Part shown: positions 9,184 to 19,993 of the stretch, in pieces
Position numbering within the stretch: the stretch's first letter is position 1
Layout of the letters: each line of letters opens with the position of its first letter
From: Heterodera schachtii
Lineage: Eukaryota > Nematoda > Chromadorea > Rhabditida > Heteroderidae
DNA length: 64,000 bases
Direction of reading: 5' to 3'
NCBI GenBank assembly: GCA_023374025.1
Contig: SIJG01000002.1
Coordinates: forward strand, 1,275,790-1,339,789
Notes under the pieces: model-generated
What the model saw: only the letters and a program-made list of their open reading frames with translations
Databases searched by the model: none
Told to the model about the DNA's origin: nothing
Made by a program: the position numbers and the translations under genes

Positions 9184-11046
9184 TTATTGGCCCAACGGCG
9201 CCGTCGACGCCTCAACCGTCGGTCCCAAGAAACGGTCCAAGTCCCTGTGCTTGTCCAATTCGCGGTAACTGTCCACAAATGCCTTTTTGATGTCCTGGAA
9301 GAGCAATGAGTGAACATGAGAAAATGGTAGATTTTGGTTTACCTGGAAGATGCGCTCATCGTACACAGAGTGAGCGGCATTTGACAATGTGAAAGGCTCC
9401 TCAATGCAAATGCAATGCCATTGGGACAGCGTGTTGAAGGGCGACTGGAAATTTATCAGGCACATTCGACCAACCCCAACACATTGACAAATGCGAAAAA
9501 AAAACCAACTTGATTTTGTGCCACCTGTGCCCTGTTGACCTTTTTGCCCATTCGAATGCTTATCGCGTCCGCGTCAAAGCTAAAAGAATGAATGGATAGT
9601 AATAACACACTATTGAATGCGTTGTTAGCAAATTGAGGGTGGGGGAGAGGAAAAAGGGGACTGAACCGGACGCTACAATCATAAGACGTCCCAATTATCC
9701 GCAATAAAGCCTAAAGTTTCCCGAGGAGTTCCCCCTTCGTGTAATGCGTCCCACTCGAATTGGAAGGCGTAGTAGCGGAGGAAACCAAGCAGCAACTCGC
9801 TGAGCGTCGCGTCGTCCTTGAACTGCCAGCCCATCGCGGTTGGAATTGGCTCGAACGGCAACGACACGTTCAGCGTGCGCACATCCGCACGTACGCTGAA
9901 CCGTTTCGGGTACATTTGCTGCAGATTGGGCAGCACCGGTGGCTGTGCACCGCACTGCAAATAGTGGATGACCATCAGCACCAGCGAGTACGATGTGAAG
10001 GAGGAGCAGGCCGAGTCGTTGATGCCGTGACGCTTTGCCCACTCTTTGACCACCATCACCAACGGTCGGACACGCCAGTCAACTGCGGGGAATGGAAGAA
10101 TGAACAAGAAAAAAACCTAGGGGCTGAGATAACCAAATTTTAGACCAACGAAAAAGCAAAATTTCTTGGTTTTCAAAAAATAGGCCTTTTGAGGATACGA
10201 AAAAAGCGGTTTAATTGAGCGCCTTTCGCCAGGTCCAACTCACAAGAGCTGTAGTAACACATCAAATGCGTGTTCCGAATGGCCACCGAGTTGTTGACGT
10301 TCAGGTCAACCGTTATGTCGTGGAAAGTGCCGATAAATTTAATGCGTAGAATCGGCACTTTGGCCAGGATCAGATTCTGCTCGGCCACAATTTGATTGCT
10401 CTCCAATGTCCGCATCACCGACGACAGGACAACAACCGCATCAGTGCGTTGGTCAATCTGTGGACGACAAAATGAATTTAAAAGAGAATTGGGGACCCAA
10501 TTTCTCGGGACATTTCTATGCTTTTTTGTCCTTTCTTAGTGCCAACTCACATCGCGATTGGTTATCATCAGACAAAGGTCCAAGTCCGACCGCTTCGTCC
10601 CGAATCCGTTCAGTGACGAGCCGACAATGTAAAGTCCGCACACTGAACAATAGAACGGAACATTGTGTGCATTTAACCAAGGTTGTACTTGGGAAAATCG
10701 GTGAAATTGCGTAATAAAGTTGGTCGCGTAATTGCAATTTTCGATTGAGCTGTGCGTGCGTTTGGTCCTCATTGTAATGGAAGTCACGGATCCGTTCACT
10801 TAACTGAATTAAAAGATTTATGATTGTTGCTTAAACCATTTTATTTTGGCATTTGAAATGGCGTCGGAGGATGGCACCATTTCCATCATTTCCTTCCCCC
10901 GCCCAGAAATGGTTGGTCCCTTGTGCACAAACCACGTCCATTCTGGAGATTGCTTCGTGACTGTTGTTGGGCTGCGCACTGTTTGAGCCGGCGCTACAGT
11001 GTCGGCTGCGGTGGACGGGCGTTTGACCAGCGGTGGACATCATCAA
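9184..11046 (-). CDS. gld-2: GLD-2 type cytoplasmic poly(A) polymerase
   Basis: Proposed 413-aa protein. Exons: 10837..11046, 10689..10803, 10551..10642, 10244..10457, 9755..10082, 9510..9579, 9343..9444 and 9184..9294; all phases close. It adds poly(A) to cytoplasmic mRNAs; in C. elegans GLD-2 works with GLD-3 or RNP-8 in germline development. The nucleotidyltransferase motif GSSLNGFGTKRSDLDLCL gives the first two metal-binding Asp (about D128, D130); VDLNVNNSVAIRNT supplies the third (about D190). RVRPLVMVVKEWAKRHGIND, SSFTSYSLVLMVIHYLQCG and FLRYYAFQF mark the central and PAP-associated domains, and CICIEEPF the C-terminal strand. The N-terminus is much shorter than in C. elegans GLD-2; exon 1 (70 aa, S/H/Q-rich) is the least certain part and more upstream exons may exist. 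Several introns are extremely short (33 nt at 10804-10836, 46 nt, 48 nt). Confidence 0.9.
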
Positions 11047-11361
11047 AACGGTGGGTGGCGCCAGTGAAGCAACGGAAGGGAAGCGTGACTGCGACAGGGC
11101 TGAAAATGTATGGGTTTTGCTTCAGTTTTCCCTCATTTTTGCATTGCATAAATTTTATGCAACGTTACCGGAAGACTTAATTAGCTTCAGCAATTGAATA
11201 AACCGTTAAACCGTTGCAACATCAATTTTGACTGATATTTCTTTGGTAAATTCCTATTTTTCAGGCAAAAAAAAACAACTCACTTATGATAGATGACTTA
11301 TGAGCATTTTTAAGCACACACCTGGTCAATTAAATTACAACAGAAAAAGCGCGTAAATATA

Positions 11362-11692
11362 ATGCGAAACAGCGCGCAACACAATGCAAAACTGCTTAAA
11401 TTGACTGCTCCTAAAAGTGTGATGAAGAAGCGCAAAAAACAAAGGCCGTATCCAGGATTTGATACATTTAGGTATATCTCCTGACTAAGCATTTTAGCAC
11501 GGTCGCTTGAGTTTCAGGAAAGTTAAAAACAAGTTAACTTTTGAAATTTCTAAGAAATATGCTGACAAACCCACTATGTATATCTTTCCCGGATACGGCC
11601 AATATCTTACAAACAAAAAATTGAAGAAAACCGCAAAATTAATTAATTTAATTACAGAAGATGGAAAGTTTGCATTTTTTTCCAAGCTATAA
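11362..11692 (+). CDS. Possible small basic protein
   Basis: Two exons (11362..11471 and 11518..11692) joined by a 46-nt intron (AG/GTATATC donor, GTTTCAG acceptor) give a 94-aa lysine-rich frame beginning MRNSAQHNAK. It contains KKRKKQRPYPGFDTF and PTMYIFPGYGQYLTN, and ends FAFFSKL. There is no signal peptide or membrane segment, and no family is recognised. An internal ATG (MKKRKKQ) could be the true start. The composition is less AT-driven than the surroundings, the main reason for listing it; it could equally be chance or a fragment of a larger gene. Confidence 0.3.
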
Positions 11693-11961
11693 AAAGAAAT
11701 TTATCTTTTGAAACTAACTTCTTGAGCTTTTTTACATATAATTTCCAGCCGTAGTGTTTACGGATCAATGAAAGTGGAGACAAAAAAAAAAAAAAAAAAA
11801 AATGGCGGCGAAAATTTTGAATCTGAATCTGTTTTTTTAAAAACATTATGCCAAAAAATAGCCAATTGAAAAATTTAAAAAATTTTGCGGTTTTACAACA
11901 GATTAAATTATGTTTTTTCAAATAAGCAGTTTTGTTAGCGCGCCGCAAAGCAATTCAATTT

Positions 11962-13547
11962 TCAGACTCGCCCAAAGAGATTTCGAACATGCCAAAAGGA
12001 GGGTCCGTCTCCCTTTTTTGGATTTCCCTCATTTTGTGCCAGAAATGGCAACTTTTTCCCCCATTTTCCCCCACTAATTTCACAGTTTGCACACAAACTT
12101 TCGTCCTTTCTCCCATTTGCTTTACCAAATTCATGCTCATCACTTTCGTCCTCCGCTGCACAATTGCCACTCTCTTCTTCTTCCGCTTCCTCCTCCTCTC
12201 TGTCCTCTTCAAAACGTCGCGAAAGTCGTCGCACCGCGTCCCTCGTGCCACGACTCATGCGAACAATTCGTCGGTCAAATGTTGGCGGCGAGTTCGGCGT
12301 ACTTGACGTGCACGACTCGGTGGCGGATGAGGTCGGCGACTGACGGCGGAGGAGGTGGTTGTGCTGCTGATCCAGCCTCAACATCTCGTCTTCCTCGTCA
12401 TACTCTTCCACTTCGTTGCCATCCCGCCGTTCACCACCCTCATATTCATGAGCATTGTTCTGCTGATACTTCGGCTCTGTCTGCTGTTCCCCGGGCGTGC
12501 TCCGTCCGCCTTTGTTGGTCGGCGTGGTGGAGCGCGAGCTACGCTCTGTCAACGCGCTACCACTTTCTTCCGCCGAGGACATCGACTCCACGCCGGATGT
12601 ACTGCTCGGGCACTCCTGTTCCACCGGCAACAGTTCGTCATCCTGTTGAAGCAGTTCAGCCACAGCTGCTGTTTCTGCACTTTCGGAGTCCGCTTCACTG
12701 TCCCCAATGGCGGGCATTCCTCCCGCAATTTCCTTCTTTCGCTTCATGTCCAACATGGCTAGCAGCAGCAGCTGACGTGAACTGCTCTCATTTGGTGCAA
12801 TGTAAAGCAATGTTCGCTCAATGGGCATCACCGGAAGTAGCGGAATCAGTGGAGGGATTGGCACAAGTCGACGATCATCGCCAAAAAAGTGCCAATTCGG
12901 CAGACGACGGAACATCGGATTGTCGAACAACAGACGATTCGTCCGTTGTTGCTGCGGTGTCTTGCTGTGTCTGCTGACAATGTTAATGTTACTGCTGCTG
13001 CTGTTGTTGTTACTTCAGTGACGGATGGTTGGGCCAAAGATGGACAGTGGCAAAGCAAATGCCATTTGATGAAGTTGGCTGCAACTGCGGATGATTCTTC
13101 GACATTCGTTTCTGTCTCGATGTTGTTGGACAGCGACGGCGCTTCGCGCGAATTGAGGGACATCAATGGCGAGAAGGGCGTCCATTTGGTGGCAAATTTC
13201 TGTTGTTGCTGCTGTTGATGCACATTGAGCAATTGCCTGTGGCTGCTGTTCAGCTGCTGTTTCTGCTGTCCAAACAGCTCAAATACAACAAATTCAGGTT
13301 GCTTCGTCGTCGTCTGTTGCTGTACAGCTTGAACTTGGGGAGCTGTCGTCGTGCTACTGCAGCTGTTTGGCTTAGTCATCGGAATGAAAAGGGCTGGCGC
13401 TTGGGAGGTCACGCTGTTTTCACACACTTGGGCAGAAATTTGTCTCCCGAAATGATTTTGATGATAAATGTGCTGTGGGGTGTGTGTTGTCTGCTGCTGC
13501 TGTTGCTGATCCGTGTTGGCGGTGTTGGCGATCGGAGGTGCTGCCAT
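11962..13547 (-). CDS. Gln/Ser-rich, acidic low-complexity protein
   Basis: Proposed 507-aa protein from two exons (13014..13547 and 11962..12951) joined by a 62-nt intron (GAA/GTAACA, CCGCAG). The start MAAPPIANTANTDQQQQQQ gives a polyQ N-terminal half with further Q runs. Exon 2 begins with a more ordered stretch (NRLLFDNPMFRRLPNWHFFG, then VPIPPLIPLLPVMPIERTLL), followed by S/T-rich and strongly acidic segments (EEYDEEDEML, EEEEAEEEESG) and a short basic run (RRLSRRFEED). I see no catalytic domain. The make-up suggests a nuclear or scaffold protein, which is inference from composition only. The splice is supported by phase; alternative acceptors exist because the junction lies in CAG-repeat DNA. 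Confidence 0.5.
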
Positions 13548-13850
13548 TTTTTGGGGTTTTTGATCACTCTTTGCTGATCACTTTTTTTTTGGTATGTGTG
13601 TGAGAATGAGGAATTGAAGGCAAAAATGAGTGAGTGATGAGAGAGAGGTGGCGTTGAATAAAAATCTGGCTGCTCTGTTTATGTCTTTTTTGGTGCTACC
13701 CTAATTTTTGTTGTTTGGGTGAATGGAGCGAAGAAAATGTGAGGCTGATGCTGTAGATGAACCCTAACAAAATGCAAATAACAACAACAAAAAACAATGA
13801 AAACAATTTGTTTTTTTGGTGATGGTTTGTACTGCTCGACGTCGTCGGCG

Positions 13851-14255
13851 TCACTGTCTGATGAGCCTCAACAGCAAACAGTTACTACTGCTTCTTCTTC
13901 TTCTGTTGTTGTTCTGCTGTTGAACTTGTCGGTGTTTATGCTTTTGCTTTGTGATTAGTCTCAACCGTTTGTCTCCGTTTTGCTGCTCGTTCTGTTTTTG
14001 TTGGTGTTGATCCAATGTCCGGATGAACTGCTCCTTTGTCTCCCTCTCTTTCCGTTGATCCTCCGTTCTGTTTGACGTTGCTTCTTCGTTTGCTGTTGTT
14101 TTCCTCTTCCGTGCCGTCGTCCCGTTCCAAAATTGGTGCTGTTTCTTTCGAATGTACTCCTTGAAAATGATGAGGGTCAGAAGTTGTTCCTCCGTGTTGC
14201 TGCTGTTACTGCTGCTGTTGTTAGTGTTGTTCCTCAGCTCCGTCGGACGGAACAT
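13851..14255 (-). CDS. Possible Q/N/R-rich exon or small protein
   Basis: Open frame of 134 codons starting MFRPTELRNNTNN. It has an ordered stretch EEQLLTLIIFKEYIRKKQHQFWNG followed by basic Q/N/R-rich sequence rich in NNRRRRSSS. It lies about 300 nt upstream of the Q-rich gene on the same strand and could be an upstream exon of it or a separate gene. The LLTLIIFKEYIRKKQ segment is the best argument that it is coding; the remainder could arise from CTG/TTG repeat DNA. Confidence 0.3.
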   Translation of the reverse strand: MFRPTELRNNTNNSSSNSSNTEEQLLTLIIFKEYIRKKQHQFWNGTTARKRKTTANEEATSNRTEDQRKERETKEQFIRTLDQHQQKQNEQQNGDKRLRLITKQKHKHRQVQQQNNNRRRRSSSNCLLLRLIRQ

Positions 14256-17200
14256 TCGCTACACAAAAGTAGTGGAGAAGCAATGATTTTGGTGATGGTT
14301 TTGTGATGGTTGGGGAAAGGGGAATCGAAACGGGCGACAGAATGATGAAGAAGTTGAAGACGGACGAATAATGGTGGTGATCAGAGTTGATCAGACAAAA
14401 GTGGCGTCAAATGGAAGAGGATAATAATAATGGAGGCGATGATTAAAGGAAGGATTTGCTGGAGATGGATTTAATTTTCTGTGGCCACTTGGGCTAATTG
14501 GGGGAGGGGAAAGAAAGAGCGATTAAAGCGGAAAATTAGGCGAAAAAATATGGCCAAAAATGTCATCGACGGGTGGGAAAGTGAGCGAATGAATTTGAGG
14601 AAAAGCGGGGAAAAGGGAATGGGGAAAAATATTCAGGGAATGGGGAAAAACGATGGAGCAAAAATATTCAGAGGATGGCTTTTGGATTTGTGGGATGCGC
14701 TTTTCTTCCTTCACAAATGCGCTGACGAGAATTTGGCCACGCTTTGCACTTTTGGGGGCGGTGAATAATATAAGGGCAGGTGGACAAATGTGGCCATGAA
14801 AATATGGGACAGAATTGAAATGAGCACTGGCTGCTGCTGCTGTTGGTGAACAAACAGAGCGCACGGCGCAGCGCCACAAAATGCGTGTGGTTGGGGACCA
14901 AAATGGAGGAGGAGAGGGGGGGGGGGAGGGGAAGAGGGAGAGAGAGATGGAGGAGGAGGAGGAAGAAAAGAGAGAGGAGTAGGAAGAGAGAGAGAGAGAG
15001 AAAGGGAAGAGGAGGATAGAAAGAGAGAGAGGGGAGGAGGAGGAAGAGAAGAAAGGAAGAACATGGGGAGGAAAAAGAGAAGAAATAGAGGAGGAAGGGA
15101 GAGAGAGAGAGAGAAGGGGGAGGGAGGAAGAGGAAGATAGAAAGGAAGAACTAGCGGTGGAAGAAGAAAAGAAAAAGAGGAAAGAGAGAGAGAGGAGGAG
15201 GAGGAAGAGGAAAAAGAAGATGACGATGAAATGAAAAAGGAAGAGAAGGACATTTAAAAAAAAACCGGCGCGGAAATTTAATGGGGCGGCCAATAAAGAA
15301 ATTGTTAATAGCTTAAATTTGAATTTTGATTAAACGGTTTTGTTTATTTTTTGAAAGAAATTTGGAGCCAATGATTTACAACTTAAGGACAATTCGACCG
15401 ACCGACCCCGGCGGGGCCCAACTCTTTCCCCCGACTCCGACTCCAATTTAAATTTTCAATTCATCCGTCCGTCGCCCCCCCCCCCTCCCCCCATTCATCC
15501 CATCCATCGGACGCCGTCCGTTCATTTCCATCTTTGAGGAAAATATTGGATGAATTGACGAAGGAAATGCACATCGATGAATACTTTATGGATGGGTGAA
15601 TTTGTGTGGAAGAAAGGAGGGATGAACAAGGAGGAAAAGGATGGATGTGATGGGAGGACGAATATGGGGGCGATGGAAGAGATATTCGGGAGTCTCGGAC
15701 TTTGGCAATTTTGGCACTTATGCCTGGGATGGAAAGGATGGGGAAAGGATGATTGAATTTGGATGAAGAGGCGAAGTCGGAGGGGGATGGACGGATGAGA
15801 GGTGATGGGATGAGAATGAAATGGACGATGAATGAGACTGAGATAAGGTGAGATGAAGGGGACAGACGGTGGGAAAAGGAGGGATGAGGAGGAGGAGAAG
15901 GAAGGCAAATGCGGATAAAAGGAGGGTGGACAGACGACGGATTAACGGGGACGGACAGACAACGGATGAGACGGATGGGAAGAGGGATGAAAGACTGGGA
16001 TGGAAGAACAATGGCATAATTAGGGGTAAGAAATCCCGAACAACGGAGGGGTTAAGCCGGCCCGAACTTTCCCGGACTCCCCAATCCGAAAAAGGATGTA
16101 CGCCTACTTTTCTTTGCATTTTTATGATTTAAGTATGGAAAAGGGCATGGATGGTGATCGATTTGCTTGTACGTTCGTCCCAAGAAGGAGATGAAATCTC
16201 GACTCATTTCTCGAGGGTTACAAATGGGTGGAAGTAGCGGAGGGAGCGAACGTCGCTTCGGTTTCGCTTCTTTTGTTGTGTGCTGTTACGACCAATGGGT
16301 CTGGTGATGAGTTGTCCGTCCCCCCCCCCCCCCCCAAATTCCCATCATCGCACCTTTCTCCCCGATTTGATGACCTTTGCCCGGGGAAAGCGAAGAAGAC
16401 AAAAAAGAAAAGAAAATGGCCTTGAGCAAAACGAGCGACGAAAGGGGCAAAATTATGCCGGGGAAAGGGGGGGGGGGAGGGGAGGGAATGCGCAACGGAA
16501 TTTTGCCGTCGATGGGAAAGGCGGGGGCCAACGGCGGAGCCGCTGATTTGGTGGCTGATAATAACAATAAATAATAAAGCGAAATGATGAGAAATGGGGG
16601 GGAGGAATAAATGAATTTGGGGGGGGGGGGAAAGAACGGAAGGAAAAAAAGAGGGGGAAGAAAAAGTGTCAAAAAGTCACATGAGTTTGGGGGGGGGGGA
16701 CCCCCTCCGGCCGTTGTGGGGAGAGGCAACAAAATGTATCAAAATCAAAAAAAAAGTGGGGGGGGGGGGGAGAAAAGTCACACGAAATTGAACCCGTCGG
16801 GGGGGGGGGGCAATTTGGAGACAAATGGGCAAAAGTTTAATGAATGAGAGATAATGATGATTATTTTAATAGATGATGATGATCGGAATAGAAATTGACC
16901 TTGGGGTGAAGAATAATGACACCGTGAAATAAGAATGGATGAAAAAGAAAACCTTCTCCACCTCTTAGAAAAATGAAGAAAATGAGAGGATTTGCCTGAT
17001 AATAAATGTGATTTATTTTTTAGGATAGATTAGCATTTTTGATCACATCAATGAATTTAGACTGATGATCATAAACTTTTATTCAGAATGATCAGCTTTT
17101 GCTTGATGAGCGGCTTTTTGTTTATCTGCTGACCAGGATGATTTGTGTCTTTGCTCTTTCAACTGATCAATGGCTTTTGCCCATTCAAAAATGATCACTT

Positions 17201-19119
17201 TTCTCCCTGCGGATCAGACTGATTTCAGCGCTGTGCTTCTTCAGCTGATTTTCTTCACTGGGTAAAACATATTATACGACGTGGCTCTAACCTTCCTCGT
17301 CGCCCCCTCATTAAACATTTTGCATTTTGCATGCCAAAATGTGAAATTCACGTTTAACAGCGTAAAGATAATATGCCCCCGGCGATCGGCGGAAATTTAA
17401 TCAGTCGGAAGCGCGAAAATGACTGATCAAATTTTGTTGCTGCTGATCGCCGATCACTGAGGGGGCGGGGCAACGGACGGAATGATTGATTATCAGCAAA
17501 GGAGGGCCAGTAATGAGATGAGTTATCCCCTCATTAGAGATAATTACTGGAACGATGGAAGAAAATGAAAAATTACTTTACTGTAAATCTTTCAAAAATA
17601 ATAATTTTTTTGGATTTTAATTGGTCTTTTTCTGGAAATGTTTCATTATAATAGAATGGTGTCAATTCCATTGACACACAGAAGAATAAAGCAATGCTTT
17701 ATTGAGAGATTAATTGGCAAATTATTGAAAATGGCAATTTTTGAATGTGCGGGGGGGGGGGGGAAACGGTGGGTGGAAAAAAAGGGGGGGGGGGAGGGGA
17801 ATTGGGGGGGGGGGGCGATGATTTGGCCAATTTTTGGGCTGCAAAAGGGGCGGGGGAAGGGAGAGGAGAAGGGTTGGCAAAAAGAAAGCACCCGACCCAT
17901 TTTCATCAGCCCATTTTTGAAGAAGCGGCTTCTCCTTTTGGAAAGAAAATCGAAAATCGAAAGAAAATTGGAAAATGCGCGTGATTTTCCATTTCCATTT
18001 GTTTAATGTTGTACATTTGTGTAATTTTGAATTGACAATTTAAATGAGGGAGAAGAAGCGCACAAAGGGAAGAACGAACACAGTTAATTAGGAAGGGGCG
18101 GGGCGGGGAACACAAGCGATAATTAGTGCAGTAATTAATCACTTTTTACTATCAAAACGAAACATTAAAAACGGGGGAGGGAGGGAATGAGACGACTGTC
18201 AGCAAAAGTGTGCGCCCGCCATCCATCGTCTGCTGGATTGGGCTGTCGAAGGCTTTATTTTTTGAACAAAAACTGGTCCCGGTTTTTTGTCCGTTTTATA
18301 ATGTGTACAAAAACCAAGTCACACTGGCAACATTTAATTGGTTGGTCCTCGTAAATTATGGCCATTTGGAAGCGTCAATTAATTAATTAATTAACTAATT
18401 ATCAAACGTTGAGGGGGGGGGGACGAAGTCAAGAATTGAAAAGCCGAGAATGGAACAGGAAAAAGCGGCGAAGAAAGGCAGCGAAAGGAACGAAAATTGG
18501 AGCGAAATCCCTTAGAAAATTCTCCGCTCGGAAACCGGAACAAACAAAGCGTGCCAATTAATTAGCATTTAATTAGGTAATTAATTGCCCCAGGGGGCGA
18601 TTTATAATATTTATTTGTTTGTTTTGGCGTCCGTCAGTTGTCTCTCCGTTCCATTTTCACGCATCGAATTTGTCGGAGAGGCGGATCATAAATAAGCGCC
18701 AAATCGCCGACCGATTCTCGACCGGACTTTCGACGGACGCCCCCCCCCCCCGCCACCGTCGTTTATCCCCCGGGGGGAGGGGAAAAAGGCAAAGCATGGA
18801 CTCTGTTTATAAGACAGATTGTGCACATTTAAAGCCAAAAACAGCCTTATTTATGCACATAAATAATTTGTGTGTGTACCTATTTATTTGTCCAGCCTCA
18901 AATGCTTTTCGATAAACTCTTTTTCAGTCTTTTCGTTTAAAGCATCATTCCGCTAGCTTCTTTCTCCTCTCCCCCCCCCCCCCCCTCTCTCTCTCTTCTC
19001 TTTTTCTCACCCCTCCCCCATTTTGGGGGAGAGGCAGTTAAATGGCGGGACAATTTGAAACTTTTATTTTTAATTGGTAAATTTCATTAATTACCCCCCA
19101 GGCCGACGCCTCCCCTCTT

Positions 19120-19130
<11 letters not shown>

Positions 19131-19212
<82 letters not shown>
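19131..19212. repeat. TC dinucleotide microsatellite
   Basis: Nearly perfect (TC)n from 19131 to about 19178, one CC interruption, then (CT)n to about 19212. It is followed by further CT-rich sequence to about 19500. Confidence 0.95.
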
Positions 19213-19215
<3 letters not shown>

Positions 19216-19972
19216 CCTCTCTTTGTCTCATCGCTGTCTCTCTCTCCTTTGTTTTTCTCTTTTTCTCACCCCCTCCCCCATTTGTTTCTTATTCTCCTAA
19301 TTAATGCTTTTCCCTCCTTTTCCGTCTTTTTTTCTCTCTCTTTTTGCTTCTTTTTCCTTTCCCTACTCCAACTCCTCTTTTCTTTTTTTCTCTCTCTCTT
19401 TTCCCTCCCCATTTCTTTCCCTTTTCTCCCTTCCCTCCATTATACGTCATCCTTTCCCCTCCCTCTTTTCCCAAAAAGTCCGCAAATTTCCCCGCCAATC
19501 TTCCATCAAAAGCTGCTGCTTACACATTCATACTATTCATTTGTCGTCCCTCCGTCTCCTGTCTTTTTCACGTTGTAATTAATTAATTCATTATTTATTT
19601 AAGCATTTGGCAAATAAATGCCTCCGGGGAAAGCCCCGAAAATAAACGGGGACAGACAAAAAAAAAGTGTCCACAGCGAAATAACAAACACAGAAAGAAT
19701 TAGGAATGGTGACAACGAGGCGGTGAGGCGAAAAGACCAAAGGGAAAAGCGAAGGAATGCCCCCGGCGGGGGGAGAGGGGGGGGGGGGGAATGGCATTAC
19801 CAAAATAATTGTCAAATTACGGGGGAGGGGGGATAAATGGCAAATGGAGGGGCAGCAAAATTTTGGAAGAAAAAGGGGGAGGAGAAGGGCATCAAAGGGC
19901 AGCGGGAGGAGGGGAAACAACGAAAAAGGGACGACGAGGGAAAAAAACATTGGTCGGTCGACGGGGGACGGC

Positions 19973-19993
19973 GGGGGGGGGGGGGGGGGGGGG
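19973..19993 (+). repeat. G21 homopolymer
   Basis: Uninterrupted run of 21 G. It is one of the longest of many G tracts between 14.9 and 28.9 kb. Confidence 0.95.

Noticed and set aside
14523..15293. 256- and 180-codon Ser/Leu/Phe-rich minus-strand frames
   Set aside because: They read the complement of GA-repeat DNA; no start context or domain, and the same DNA is open in more than one frame.
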